A DNA stretch of 64,000 nucleotides from Paralithodes platypus. Taxonomy: Eukaryota; Arthropoda; Malacostraca; Decapoda; Lithodidae. Made by a program: the position numbers and the translations under genes. Below, in pieces: positions 51,641 through 62,535 of the stretch. Location: contig CM064573.1 of assembly GCA_032716605.1 (NCBI GenBank), forward strand, positions 1,408,191 to 1,472,190, in the 5' to 3' direction. The notes below the pieces were generated by a model. That model worked only from the letters and a program-made list of their open reading frames with translations, did not search any database and was not told where the DNA came from. Each line of letters begins with the position of its first letter. Position 1 is the first letter of the stretch.

Positions 51641-52244
51641 CCCGCAGTGGAAGGGAGGGAAGATTGATGAATACGAAGCTTCATCAATTATTTATAAATG
51701 AGAAGACTGATGCATGAGTTTAGAGTCAAGAGATAGTACCGCGTTATATGGCATTACGGTGTATGTAATATAATATAATGGTTGTAATACAAAGTCAATT
51801 TGAACAAACAAGTCTTAAAGAAAGCTTTATATTTTTAAAGATATGTATTTTACTAGTAGACAAAACTACACAAATATATTAGCATAAGTAGTGAATTATA
51901 AATATATAGTATATTATATATATATACAGTATATATATATATATATAGATAGATAGATAGAGAGAGGAAAATGGAAGAAGGGGAAGGTGTGGTAGAATAA
52001 CAAACTAATAATAAACTGAACAAGAACCTAGGCTGTGTCGACAAGAGTGAGAGACTTGGACTTTGAAATGGTCGTGGCGGAGGGACGAGTTGGGGAACAA
52101 CTAGGTTGATTGTAGGGAGGTACTGGTACAATAAGATAAACTACAATGTAACTAGAATAAGATAGATTGTACACCACTTTGTAACTGTCACCTTAATACA
52201 AAAAAAAAAAAAAAAAAAAAAACCTAGGCTGTGTCTCTGGTTAC
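51639..52244. other. no gene recognised
   Basis: Unique-looking AT-rich stretch. Contains a short (AT)n/(GATA)n at 51913-51960 and an A22 run at 52200-52221. The AACCTAGGCTGTGTC string occurs twice (52026, 52221). Confidence 0.45.
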
Positions 52245-52249
52245 AATGG

Positions 52250-52303
<54 letters not shown>

Positions 52304-52530
52304 TTTGTTTGTTTGTTTGTGTGTGTGTGTGTGTGTGTGAGTGGAAGGTGTGTTTGTGTGTGTGTGGAAGGTGTGTTTGTGTGTGTGAGTGAAAGGTTGT
52401 GTGTGTGTGTGAGTGGAAGGTGTGTTTGTGTGTGTGAGTGGAAGGTGTGTTTGTGTGTGTGTGGAAGGTGTGTTTGTGCGTTTGTGTGGAAGGTGTGGGT
52501 GTTTTGTAAGGTGTGTGGTCGTGTTGGGGA

Positions 52531-52589
<59 letters not shown>

Positions 52590-52590
52590 G
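52245..52590. repeat. (GT)n complex
   Basis: (GT)n 52248-52300 and 52537-52585, with GTGGAAGGTGTGTTTGTGTG units (about 20-34 bp) between. Confidence 0.95.
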
Positions 52591-52825
52591 TTGTATTAAG
52601 GGGTGTAGCCAGGCGTGAGGGAGGGTGTATTAGATAGTGTAGGTAGGTAGTGTAGGTGTAGGTGTGTGTGTGGGTGTAGGTGTGTGTGTAGGTATGTGTA
52701 GGTGTGTGTGACAGGTGTAATAGATAGTGTAGGCAGGTAATCGTATCTTCGCCACGGTGTCTCTCCCTCTTTCTTGTTGCGGAAATGCTTTGTGGATTGT
52801 TTCTCTTATTGGGTTTTCTTTGTTC
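52591..52825. other. no recognised feature
   Basis: GTAGGTGT-rich to about 52710, then unique. Confidence 0.4.
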
Positions 52826-52958
52826 CATAACCCCTTCAGTACCAGAGGCGTCCTTTTCAACATAATCTGGCAACTATTAGACGATTTTATTTAGTTTGAA
52901 AAGGATTTTTGGTAGCTAAAAGGATTAAGTGAGATAGTAGCCTTTTAATAGTTAGGCA
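52826..52958 (+). mobile_element. TTAA family C element, right-truncated
   Basis: ATAACCCCTTCAGTACCAGA left end (TTAA decayed), then TATTAGACGATTTTATTTAG and GTGAGATAGTAG; the right arm is lost. Confidence 0.75.
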
Positions 52959-53262
52959 CGTCCGTCTTGATTTTGTTGTCTATGTGGATGAGGGAGACAA
53001 AATGCAAAACTGCCTGTGACGAGTGCCTCCCCCAGAATGACAGGGCCAAACGCAAGGAATGTTCAAGCCAACAAGCCTGGACACACGGAGTTTGAAGCAA
53101 TTTAAGTCATAGGATGATGGAAAGATGGATTTATGGAGAGAGTTCCAAAGGTCAGCTGTTGAATAGGAGAAAGATTAGGAATATCGTTTCACTCTTGGGT
53201 TGGAGAGTTGCACCGAGTAGGGCTGGGATAGTTTACAGAATATGATGAACAGGACGTTATCT
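52959..53262 (-). pseudogene. LINE K C-terminus and 3'UTR
   Basis: Minus strand encodes the LINE tail YSVQLSNPRVKRYS, then after one stop FSYSTADLWNSLHKSIFPSS, YDLNCFKLRVSRLV (53250-53080). The 3'UTR has CACAGGCAGTTTTGCATTTTG. The plus fragment at 26957-27112 shares the ending. WN-x-LP-like and FK-x-RV motifs place it among non-LTR RTs; family uncertain. Confidence 0.75.
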
Positions 53263-53648
53263 AGACCTATAGCAAGCTTAAAAAACATCCCCAAGACCCC
53301 CTTCGAGATAAAAACATCCCCAAGACCCCCTTCGAGATAAAAACATCCCCAAGACCCCCTTCGAGATAAAAACATCCCCAAGACCTCCTTCGAGATAAAT
53401 TTGATTTTTTTTTAGTAGACAAACGTTCCAGCCGAAGGCTGATTCTTCGTAAATCACAGGCTCGTTATCGCTCGCCAGGAAAAAATCGACATCTAAATGA
53501 CACAAACGGTATTGATATTGACACAAAAATCGAGTTAATCGTCTTAAAATCGCCAAACAAATGAGGTAAACGTCTTTAAATTCCAAAACTAATGGGGCTA
53601 AATATGAGGGAGAATGGGCAATAGAAAAACCAAAACCTCCCCTTTCAC
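53263..53648 (+). mobile_element. TTAA family A element, copy A39, with internal 29-bp repeat
   Basis: Left end truncated (CTAGACCTATAGCAAGCTT). The segment AACATCCCCAAGACCCCCTT plus CGAGATAAA is repeated four times at 53281-53397. The rest of the core follows normally, and the right border is CCTCCCCTTTCA. Confidence 0.85.
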
Positions 53649-54158
53649 CCCCCCCCCCCCCCACACACACACACACACACCTATGCCTACCTCCCCCCCT
53701 CATTCCTAACCCCCCAGACCACACACCTCTGCCCCCACCCCACCCCTAACCCTCCACCACCCCTCCCCCCTAACCACAGCCCACCCCATACTCACCCCCA
53801 CCATCCCTAACCACATCCCCCCCCCCCTATACCAACATCAGACACTCCTAGCCCTCGCCCCTTACACGCCTCTGCTTCCCCCATCCCTAACCCTTTCCCC
53901 CCCCCCCCCCCCACACACCTAACCACATCCACCCCACACTCACCCCCTTCTCCCGCCATCCCCTCCTCCATTTCTAACCCTCCCCCTCCCCCCTCTAATA
54001 TCAGACACTCCTACTAACCCCGTCCCCTTTCACGCCTCTGCCTCTTAATAGCCTACACGTCCCCCCAATAACTCCCCGTCTACGGGTGGGGGCGGCGGCG
54101 GCGGCGGTGGCGGTGGCGGCACGAGATTACCGTAGTCGTCATAATTATTGTAGAAGGC

Positions 54159-54190
<32 letters not shown>

Positions 54191-54235
54191 AGGCCCCAGC
54201 CCAGAAGGTAATCACAACAGAGCGGGGTGTAATCT
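53649..54235. repeat. C-rich tract with poly-C and (GGC)n
   Basis: (CA)n at 53662-53680, CCCTAACC-containing C-rich sequence to 54010, (GGCGGC)n at 54090-54120 and C29 at 54162-54190. No telomere-type TTAGG array. Confidence 0.85.
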
Positions 54236-54238
54236 TTC

Positions 54239-54272
<34 letters not shown>

Positions 54273-54501
54273 GAGTGAGAGCGAGCTACATCCACATATT
54301 TCCAACTTCCGGTGAACAGACTAACGTACATGTATTTGATTGGTCTTAATGCCATACGTGGGAAGTCAATTTGTAAGTGAACGAGGCTAACAAGGGTGGT
54401 TAGGGGGTAATTTGTGGGTTTGTGGTATTATAAGCTTTGATAATATGGCTTGTTCACAATGATGTGTAGCTTTAGACATGCTGACACACACTTCACTTCA
54501 C

Positions 54502-54556
<55 letters not shown>

Positions 54557-54590
54557 TCTAACACTCCTTCTCACGCTCCCGTTCTCCTCC

Positions 54591-54677
<87 letters not shown>
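54236..54677. repeat. microsatellites and short unique DNA
   Basis: (GA)n 54240-54270, unique 54280-54480, (CA)n 54505-54552, (CT)n 54594-54677. Confidence 0.9.
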
Positions 54678-54681
<4 letters not shown>

Positions 54682-54837
54682 AAGCTTAAGTGCAAATTCA
54701 TCCCTTCGCAAACAGTTACAGTTATACACTTTCATTACACACTCACACTTAGATATACATTTTCATCGCACACTTACAATTATACATATTCATTACACAC
54801 TTACACTTCTGCAGTTTCATGCTTTCTCATTGCATAT
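54678..54837. repeat. degenerate ~35-bp repeat
   Basis: Three 'cacacttacacttatacattttcatt' units; related units recur at 54985-55060 beyond the SINE, so the SINE appears inserted in this array. Confidence 0.65.
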
Positions 54838-54972
54838 GTCTTTAACTGTCTTGATAGCGTAATGCATAAGTGTGCGGAAGTTCAATGTGAGTATCCTAGG
54901 CTCGAGTCCTTGGAGTGCCACATGTATTTGTTGATTTCATTAATTGAGTTTAGAGGTGAAGTTGGTTGGTGG
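54838..54972 (+). mobile_element. tRNA-derived SINE, family S2
   Basis: TTTAACTGTCTTGATAGCGT head, B box GGCTCGAGTCC at 54899-54909, body GCCACATGTATTTGTTG and TTTCATTAATTGAG. Confidence 0.75.
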
Positions 54973-55267
54973 AAAAAACCATAATACACTTTCATTCACA
55001 CTTACAGCTAAACACTATCATTGCACACTTGCACTTATACATTTCCTTGCACTTATATATTTCATTGCCAATTCTAAAACAGCTCACACACTGTCTGGCA
55101 AGGAAAATATATGGAATCACCGGATATTATAGGTTCTGACTCTGTACGGCAATTTTGTACGCTAATATATGGAATTGTACCTGCGTTTTTCTTTTATGTT
55201 CAGCACCAAACGTTCATTTCAGAATAAAAGCATAATAACGTTTCGACCGTAATAATAACGTTACTCG
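54973..55267. other. no gene recognised
   Basis: Continuation of the 35-bp degenerate repeat to 55065, then unique DNA with 'taataacgttwc' repeated near 55228-55263. Confidence 0.45.
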
Positions 55268-55278
55268 CCACACACACA

Positions 55279-55311
<33 letters not shown>

Positions 55312-56000
55312 CGTTACAGCCATTCCACTATCTCTCATCTACCACCCCCTTCTATTCCACCCACACCCATCCACATCCCTAAATACCCACATCACCTCCA
55401 ACCCGCCCCCCCCCCCCCCCTCCATCCCCAAGTGACAACCTCTCACTCTAAAAGACCCCCTTCTATCTTAGACACCCTCCACACATCTCTACCTCCCCAC
55501 CATCACCCCCAAACCCCCCACCCCTTAGTGACAAGCCCTGACAGACCCCCTTCTATCCCGCACCTCTCCAAACCTCCACCATCACCTCCGAACCCCCTCC
55601 ATCACCCCAAAATCCCCCACCCCCGATTGACAACCTCCCTCCCCCACCCCTTCTATACCACAACCCCCACTCTACCTCCCCCCAAACCCCCTCCACCACC
55701 CCGGGGGTCATCCTCGAGTGACAACCTGCCTCCCTATTAGGCACCCTCCACACATCTCTACCTCCCCACCATCACCCCTTCCACCCCACCCTACCCCACC
55801 CAAACTCCCTCCTCCTCCCAGCCTTCTATCCCCCCCTCCCCCTGCCACACCTCTCTACCTCCCCTCCATCCCCCCTTCCACCCCACCCCACCCCACCCAA
55901 CCTCCCTCCTCCTCCCAGCCTTCTATCCCCCCCTCCCCCTGCCACACCTCTACCTCCCCACCATCCCCCCCCCCCAACCCTTCTATATACCTGTGGAGGT
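55268..56000. repeat. (CA)n and C-rich minisatellite
   Basis: (CA)n 55268-55310. C-rich units to 56000, including a ~100-bp duplication (CCCAGCCTTCTATCCCCCCC at 55816 and 55915). Confidence 0.88.
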
Positions 56001-56240
56001 ACGGGGGTAATAATCAGAGAGAGAGAGAACGGCGGGCAGGTGAGGTGATTGCTACCCTCCGCTGACGATCTGACACTTCCAAACCCAAACAATCTCTTAT
56101 ACACTCCACTCGCGCGGCGGCCACAGGGTTACCGGATCAAGTCCCACTAGATGGTAAATACAGGCCGAACATCGCTACAATAATGCCGCAATCTCTACCA
56201 TATCGCTCAGAAATGGCTTAAATCTAAAAACAATACAAAA
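56001..56240. other. no gene recognised
   Basis: Unique, moderately CpG-rich at 56108-56135 (TCGCGCGGCGGCCACAGGG). Confidence 0.4.
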
Positions 56241-56298
56241 ATGTTTTTTTTTTTTTTTTTTTTTTTTTCTGTTTGGGGAGGAAGGAAAGCGCACATCA

Positions 56299-56343
<45 letters not shown>

Positions 56344-56383
56344 TGGGGAAGAAGGAAAACACTCACCAGTGTTTTTCTTTTTC

Positions 56384-56414
<31 letters not shown>

Positions 56415-56539
56415 GTTTTCTGCTTGGGGAAGAAGGAAAGCGCTCACCAGTGTTTTTCTTTTTCTTGTTCTCTCTCTCTCTCTCTCTCTTTTTCTGCTTG
56501 GGGAAGAAGGAAAGCGCTCACCAGTTTTTTCTTTTTCTT

Positions 56540-56580
<41 letters not shown>

Positions 56581-56609
56581 TTGCATCTCACCAGTTTTTT
56601 CTTTTTCTT

Positions 56610-56666
<57 letters not shown>

Positions 56667-56725
56667 CTACTTGGGGAAGAAGGAAAGCGCTCACCAGTTT
56701 TTGTTTTCTTTTCTTTCTCTATGTG
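56241..56725. repeat. ~100-bp repeat alternating with (CT)n, 5 copies
   Basis: The block CTTGGGGAAGAAGGAAAGCG plus CTCACCAGTTTTTCTTTTTC recurs before each (CT)n tract (starts near 56272, 56342, 56411, 56498, 56670), with one partial at 56577. All CT lengths differ. Confidence 0.9.
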
Positions 56726-56803
56726 TTTTTGTCGACCATGCACACAGACTGGAACACGCATGCGCTCTCCTTTGTACTCCCAGGCACATTATCGCACGCA
56801 ACC

Positions 56804-57495
56804 TTAAGGGAGTCCACCTCGCTTTTGTTCTCTTTCTCTCTCTCTCTCTCTCTCTTTGGCTTGTATTCATTCGGCCCCATTCAGCCTACTGTTTTAAGAC
56901 GTTTCCCCCATCCAGGTGTTAATATTTTCCTGGCGAGCGGTAGCGAGCCTTGATATTTATATATATTTTTTGACAGCAAGCTAAATTTGTAAATTTTTCG
57001 ATAGATAAATGTCTCCGGCAAAGCCGGATTTCTCCATACAATGCTGGCGAGCGATATATCGACACCTTATAGACTGCAGCACCGTTGATTCATTTAAATT
57101 CCGCCTAGACAAATATCTCGCATCAAACCCGCGACTGACTGCGTTTGTAAATGAATAACTTTATTTTATCCTCCCCTCAGTTACTAACCCATATGTCCCC
57201 TACTAACTTCCTAGTCCTGCCACGTTAGTGGCAGGGCAGTAGTTCCCTTTCCAATGTTCCCTTACCCACTCTAAACCACTGTTTGGACACTTGATCCTCA
57301 GTGTTTTGGAGGACAAGCAGCCTAGAAGGGTCACTAGATATGTTGTTGCTTGATTTCCTTTGTACTCCTTTGTACTCCTTTGGATGGGGATAAACGTATT
57401 AAAACAGTTGGCTGAATGGGGCCGAATGGATACAAGCCAGGGAAAGAGAGAAAAGGAGAGAAAGATAAAAAAAAAAAAACGTTGACCCCCCTTAA
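56804..57495 (+). mobile_element. TTAA family B element, copy B9, split by LINE
   Basis: TTAAGGGAGTCCACCTCGCT to GTTGACCCCCCTTAA. The right arm is interrupted at cgacacc/t (57067) and resumes GGATGGGGATAAACG at 57382. Confidence 0.88.
57067..57381 (+). pseudogene. CR1-like LINE 3' fragment inside B9 (RLTAFVNE family)
   Basis: Encodes only IDCSTVDSFKFRLDKYLASN then PRLTAFVNE and stop (57157), followed by the family 3'UTR. It ends in TTTGTACTCC repeats (57358-57381) directly joined to B9 sequence. No poly-A. The insertion shows the tail repeats are the true 3' end. Confidence 0.9.
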
Positions 57496-57560
57496 CCCTT
57501 TCTGTACCAGGGCCGTCCTTTTGACTTTATTCTGGCTACTGTTACACGGTTTTATTCAGT

Positions 57561-58173
57561 TTAAGGGGGTAGTGCTCTTATATGGGTCTAGTTTAAGGGG
57601 GTAGTGCTCTTATATGGGTCTAGTTAAGTATATATTCCTTTATGGGGCTAGTTAAGTATATATTCCTTTCTGGGTCTAGTTATGTATATATTCCTTTATG
57701 GGGCTAGTTAAGTATATATTCCTTTATGGGTCTAGTTAAGTATATATTCCTTTATGGGGCTAGTTAAGTATATATTCCTTTATGGGGCTAGTTAAGTATA
57801 TATTCCTTTATGGGGCTAGTTAAGTATATATTCCTTTATGGGTCTAGTTAAGTATATATTCCTTTATGGGGCTAGTTAAGTATATATTCCTTTATGGGTC
57901 TAGTTAAGTATATATTCCTTTATGGGGCTAGTTAAGTATATATTCCTTTATGGGGCTAGTTATGTATATATTCTTTATGGGTCTAGTTAAGTATATATTC
58001 CTTTATGGGGCTAGTTAAGTATATATTCCTTTATGGGGCTAGTTATGTATATATTCCTTTATGGGTCTAGTTATGTATATATTCCTTTATGGGGCTAGTT
58101 AAGTATATATTCCTTTATGGGGCTAGTTAAGTGTATATTTCTTTATGGGGCTAGTTATGTATATATTCCTTTA
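57561..58173. repeat. 28-bp minisatellite inside A31
   Basis: Unit TTAAGTATATATTCCTTTAT plus GGGGCTAG, about 20 copies, with TCTAG/GCTAG and TTAA/TTAT variants. It is preceded by two 33-bp copies of the element's own left end (TTAAGGGGGTAGTGCTCTTA). Confidence 0.95.
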
Positions 58174-58491
58174 TCTTTTGGTTTCCTCGCTACACCTCCA
58201 TCAAGCTTAAAAATACACCCCTAGACCCCCTTTCAAGATACATTTTCACATTTTTCGGTAGATAAATGCCCCGGCTGAAGGACGATTCCTTCTAAAATGT
58301 CAGGCTCGCTATCGCTCGCCAGGAAAAACTCGCCATCTAAATAATATAAAACGGTCTTAATATTGACAAAGAAATGAGGCGAAAGGTCTCAAAATCGCCA
58401 AAATAATGGAACGCACGTCTTAAAATCTCAAAACTAATATGCTAAACATGAGGGAGAAGGGGGTCCAGAAAAAGAGTATTTGCCCCTTTAA
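57561..58491 (+). mobile_element. TTAA family A element, copy A31, with internal minisatellite
   Basis: Left end TTAAGGGGGTAGTGCTCTTA, right end GCCCCTTTAA. The proximal AT-rich region is replaced by about 22 units of 28 bp (57595-58170). The body from TTTCCTCGCTACACCTCCAT onward is normal. Confidence 0.88.
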
Positions 58492-58612
58492 AAACAAATC
58501 CTCCAACAATTAGCAGGCTACGAACTATCTCACTTAACCCTTTTTACTACCACAGGTCCTTCTTGAGCTGCAGGAAACCGTCTGTATAAAGCCAGAATAC
58601 AGTTAAGGGAGG

Positions 58613-58949
58613 TAGTAGTTATTTTGTGGTCTCTATCATTAATTACCGTATATATTTATTTCTTAGTTTCCTTGCTAGACCTCCATCAAATATATAAAAA
58701 CATCCCCTAGACCTCCTTTCAAGATACATTTTTACATTTTTCGTCCGGCCGAATGCCGAATCCTCCTAAAATTAAAGGCTCGCTATGGCTCGCCCGGAAA
58801 AAAAATCGACACCTAAATGGCACGAAAGGTCTTGATATTCACAAAGAAATCGGGCGAAAAGTCTCAAAATCGCCAAACTAATGGGCCGAACGTCTTAAAA
58901 TCTGAAAATTAGTGGGGCTAAGCATGAGGGAGAAGGGGAGTCAGAAAAA
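58613..58949 (+). mobile_element. TTAA family A element, copy A32
   Basis: Left border TTAAGGGAGGTAGTAG at a C-internal TTAA. The right end lacks TTAA and passes straight into the C terminus (CTCGTCGTCGGTACAG). Confidence 0.85.
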
Positions 58950-58975
58950 CTCGTCGTCGGTACAGAAGGGGTTAA

Positions 58976-59247
58976 GGGGGTATCACATGAATTGAGTTTT
59001 GCCATAAACTTTTGATGGTCGATATTTTTTGAGTCGATATTCTGGAATTATTTGCAATAGTAGTGAAAACGATACTGACACAGGTTATTATTTATAAATT
59101 TGTTTTTGTTTTACTTCAAAGCTGCCAGACCAGTGTTGAAGATGAAAATTGAAGCCGCGTATAGTGTGTTTATCTTCTTTATATATATATATATATGTTT
59201 CTAGTCTCTCAGTGGGGATCGAACCATCGACCATCAGGATGATAGCA

Positions 59248-59318
<71 letters not shown>

Positions 59319-59509
59319 TATGCCAGCACATACTATAGCACGCATGTTCATTCGTGCGTGTGTAACTCTGACATACTTTAGCGCACGCAAGCACACGACC
59401 TCAAGTGTAACAAAAACTATGCATTTAATGTGTTGCAATCGGTCTTCGTGTTCATACTACCTCTCATAAAATATCGTATCACGTTTTATGTGTGTTATTT
59501 GTGTTACCT
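58976..59509. other. no gene recognised; (AT)n
   Basis: Unique-looking, with (AT)n 59180-59194 and 59249-59322. A short tRNA-like string 'gtggggatcgaaccatcgac' (59211-59230) could be an eroded SINE head on the minus strand. Confidence 0.45.
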
Positions 59510-59990
59510 TTGAACACGGATCTTTTGTAACTTGAACACATCTTTTTTTATTTGAAGACAGATCTTTCGTAACTTGAAGACATCTTTCGTAACTTGAAGA
59601 CACCCTTCGTAACTTGAACACTGATCTTTTTTAATATGAAGACATCTTTCGTAACTTGAAGACATCTTTCGTAACTTGAAGACAGATCTTTCGTAACTTG
59701 AAGACAGATCTTTCGTAACTTGAAGACATCTTTCGTAACTTGAACACTGATCTTTTTTAATATGAAGACATCTTTCGTAACTTGAAGACATCTTTCGTAA
59801 CTTGAAGACAGATCTTTCGTAACTTGAAGACAGATCTTTCGTAACTTGAAGACAGATCTTTCGTAACTTGAAGACAGATCTTTCGTAACTTGAAGACATC
59901 TTTCGTAACTTGAACACAGACCTTTCTTTGTTTGCACACAGACCTATATTTGAACACAGACCTTTCCTAATCTGACCGCACACCTCTCTT
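59510..59990. repeat. 20/22-bp minisatellite, ~22 copies
   Basis: Units GAAGACATCTTTCGTAACTT and GAAGACAGATCTTTCGTAACTT interspersed, with a higher-order repeat of about 115 bp containing GAACACTGATCTTTTTTAAT (59617 and 59741). Confidence 0.92.
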
Positions 59991-60065
59991 ACCGTGTAGC
60001 GTTGGGGGCGACCTGTACATATCCGTGAACACTGTTCCGCATTCCTTTGTACTCGAGATCGCCCT

Positions 60066-60391
60066 TTAACGGGAGGTATTTAGTTTGTTCCCTAGACCTT
60101 CATCAAGCTTAAAATTACACCCCTTTGAGTCCCTTTCAAGATAAATTTGTACATTTTTCGGTAGAAAAATGTCCCGGCCGTAGGCCGGTTCCTCTTAAAT
60201 TACAGGCTCGCTATCGCTCGCCAGGATAAAATCGACACCTGAATTGCACGAAAGGTCTTAATATGGGGTGAAAGTTCTTAAAATCGCTAAACTAATGGGG
60301 CAAACGTTTTATAATATCAAAAGCAATGGGGCTAAACATGAGGGAGAAAGGGGTCAAGAAAACAATCCCTCAAGTGGAGATCTCCCCTTAA
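60066..60391 (+). mobile_element. TTAA family A element, copy A33
   Basis: TTAACGGGAGGTATTTAG to GAGATCTCCCCTTAA; the palindrome reads GGCCGTAGGCC. Confidence 0.9.
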
Positions 60392-60403
60392 CTCTATTTA
60401 GCC

Positions 60404-60587
60404 CAAGGGGGGTCTAGTTGGACCTTTTGATTTGCTTTATTAGTTTGGAGATTTCAGATGTTTCACACCTTTAGTTTGGCGATAATAAGACGCTTCACCC
60501 CATTCAGGTGTCAATTTTTTCTGGACGAGCGATAGCAAGTCTCTAACTTAGAAGAAATTGGCTTTCAGCTGGGAAATATTTCTAGTC
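60404..60587 (-). mobile_element. TTAA family A element, copy A34, degenerate
   Basis: Weak but ordered matches: AAGGGGGGTCTAGTTGGACC, CTTTATTAGTTTGGAG, ACGAGCGATAGCAAG, GGCTTTCAGCTGGG. The oldest-looking A copy. Confidence 0.65.
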
Positions 60588-60653
60588 TATTACAACACAC
60601 TTTATCTGGGCAAAATCACACCTCAAATATCTCAAATCAATTCGTATTTTCTC

Positions 60654-61006
60654 TTAAGGGAGCCCACCTCGCTTTTTTTCTCTTTTTCTCCCTCTCTCTT
60701 TGGCTTGTATCCATTCGACCCCATTCAGGTGTCAATATTTTCCTGGCGAGCGTTAGCGAGCCAGCATATATATATTTTTGTTTTACAGCAAGCTAAATTT
60801 GTACATTTTTCGATAGAAAAATTTCTCCGGCGAAGCCGGATTTCTCCATACAATGCTGGCTCGCTTTCGCTCGCCAGGAAGAAATCGACACCTGGATGGG
60901 GATAAAAGTCTTAAAACAGTTGGCTGAATGGGGCCAAATGGATACAAGTCGGAGATAGAGAGAAAAGGAGATACATATATAAAACAAGCCGGTGACCCCC
61001 CCTTAA
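60654..61006 (+). mobile_element. TTAA family B element, copy B10
   Basis: TTAAGGGAGCCCACCTCGCT to GACCCCCCCTTAA. A piece of the left arm between the CATTCGACCCCATTC and AGGTGTCAAT motifs is deleted (about 25 bp). Confidence 0.9.
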
Positions 61007-61017
61007 CTGTTACACGT

Positions 61018-61288
61018 TTAAGGGGAGGTATTTAGTTTGTTCCCTAGACCTCCATCAAGCTTAAAATTACACCCCCTAGATAAATTTGTACATTTTTCAG
61101 TAAAAAAAAAATCCCGGTCAAAGGCCGGTTCCCCTTAAATTTCAGGCTCTCTATCGCTCGCCAGAAAAAATCGACACCTAAATAACACGAACAAGTCTTG
61201 ATATTGACAAAGAAATGGACCGAACGTCGTAAAATCTGAAAACTAACGGGGCTAAACATGAGGAAGAAGGGAGGACCAGAAAAACTCG
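61018..61288 (+). mobile_element. TTAA family A element, copy A35, 3'-truncated
   Basis: Left TTAAGGGGAGGTATTTAG, only 11 bp from B10. It ends at GGACCAGAAAAACTCGC without the terminal CCCCTTAA. The 'taaaatcgccaaacta' block is deleted. Confidence 0.82.
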
Positions 61289-61377
61289 CTCAGACACGTG
61301 CAACCCTTTTGGTCACGCACTGTAGCAATTTAGGTCAGTTCTTAGCGTTCAACGTTAGATTGCACACCTTGATGTAC

Positions 61378-61770
61378 ACAAAAGACGATATTCAGTGCAA
61401 TGTAGTTCATATGTTATCGTTCAATTTAGATTACACACTGATATACTGTATATATATATATAAAAAAAACGATATTCAGTGCAATATAGTTCATATGTTA
61501 TCGTTCAATTTAGATTACACACTGATATACTGTATATATATATATAAAAAAAACGATATTCAGTGCAATATAGTTCATATGTTATCGTTCAATTTAGATT
61601 ACACACTGATATACTGTATATATATATAAAAAAAAACGATATTCAGTGCAATATAGTTCATTTGTTATCGTTCAATTTAGATTACACATTCTAATAAAAT
61701 AAGATTAAGTTTTAGTGCATGCAATATAGTTAATTCGTTATCGTTCAACTTAAATTACACACTGATATAT
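61378..61770. repeat. 84-bp tandem repeat, ~4.5 copies
   Basis: GATATTCAGTGCAATATAGT recurs at 61387, 61471, 61555 and 61638. Each unit carries an internal (TA)n. A diverged fifth unit resumes beyond the SINE at about 61920-62000. Confidence 0.92.
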
Positions 61771-61920
61771 TAAGTAACACCCCGTTCTTAACATTAATCA
61801 TCAACTACAAACCCCAATCCACTTGAATAAACTAATAAAAAAGCATATGGTCCTCCCGGGATTCGAACTCGGGACACCACACCCAAAACATAGCATCTAA
61901 ACCATTACACCACCAACACA
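61770..61920 (-). mobile_element. tRNA-derived SINE, family S1
   Basis: Minus strand: GTTGGTGGTGTAATGGTTTA, B box GAGTTCGAATCCCGGG, tail with intact TTAAGAACGGGGTGTTACTT. Inserted in the 84-bp array. Confidence 0.82.
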
Positions 61921-62066
61921 GTTTTAGTGCATTCAAGTAGCAATATACTTCAGTTATTATCGTTCACAATAGATTACAAGTCCTGATATGAAAAATGACG
62001 AAGTTTTGTGCATGCAAGTAACAATTTCACTTCTTGTTTCGTAACTCACAAAATTCTGCGTAGTAC
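61921..62066. other. diverged 84-bp repeat remnants
   Basis: 'ttttagtgcattcaag..caatatac' and 'gttttgtgcatgcaag' continue the array in decayed form. Confidence 0.5.
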
Positions 62067-62437
62067 TTAAGGGGAGACGGAGTGTTTTTCTCGACCACCT
62101 TCTCCCTCATGTTTAGCCCCATTCATTTTGAGATTTTAAGACGTTGGTTCCATTAGTTTGGGGATTTTATGACCTTTCACCCAATTTCTTTGTCAATATT
62201 AGGACCCTTCGTGCCAATTAGGTGTCGATTTTTTCCTGGCGAGCGATATCAAGCCTGTAATTTTAGGAGGAATCGGCCTTTGGCCGTGATATTTTTCTAC
62301 CGAAAAATGTACAAATCTATCTTGAAGGGGGGTCTAGGGGGTGTTTTTCTAAGCTTAATGGAGGTCTAGGGAGAAAACTAAAAACATATATGAATACATG
62401 AATTAATAGACCAAACAAACAGCCACTGTCCCCTTAA
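62067..62437 (-). mobile_element. TTAA family A element, copy A36
   Basis: TTAAGGGGAGACGGAGTG to CCACTGTCCCCTTAA; both TTAA present and no long flanking repeat at this site. Confidence 0.92.
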
Positions 62438-62535
62438 CCGTATCATTATTTGCATCGGTGGGCTTTAATTTCACCCAATAGGTTTATATCATGTGCAGCG
62501 CGTGGCAATAATAGTTTAATCTAGAGTCTAGACAC

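Larger units (their letters stand above)
57492..58975 (+). mobile_element. TTAA family C element carrying A31 and A32
   Basis: Left end TTAACCCTTTCTGTACCAGG shares its TTAA with the end of B9. C sequence runs to 'tattcag' (57560), resumes 58492-58612 (ACTATCTCACTTAACCC, GAAACCGTCTGTATAAAG), and ends CGGTACAGAAGGGGTTAA at 58958-58975. Without the two insertions it is about 215 bp, the size of an intact C element. Confidence 0.82.

Noticed and set aside
53690..54010. Telomeric or subtelomeric CCTAA repeat
   Set aside because: CCCTAACC strings are irregular within C-rich DNA; no TTAGG/CCTAA tandem array as expected for arthropod telomeres.
56241..56953. Overlapping Ser/Leu/Phe ORFs up to 226 codons
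   Set aside because: All arise from the (CT)n-interrupted 100-bp repeat and run into a family B element.
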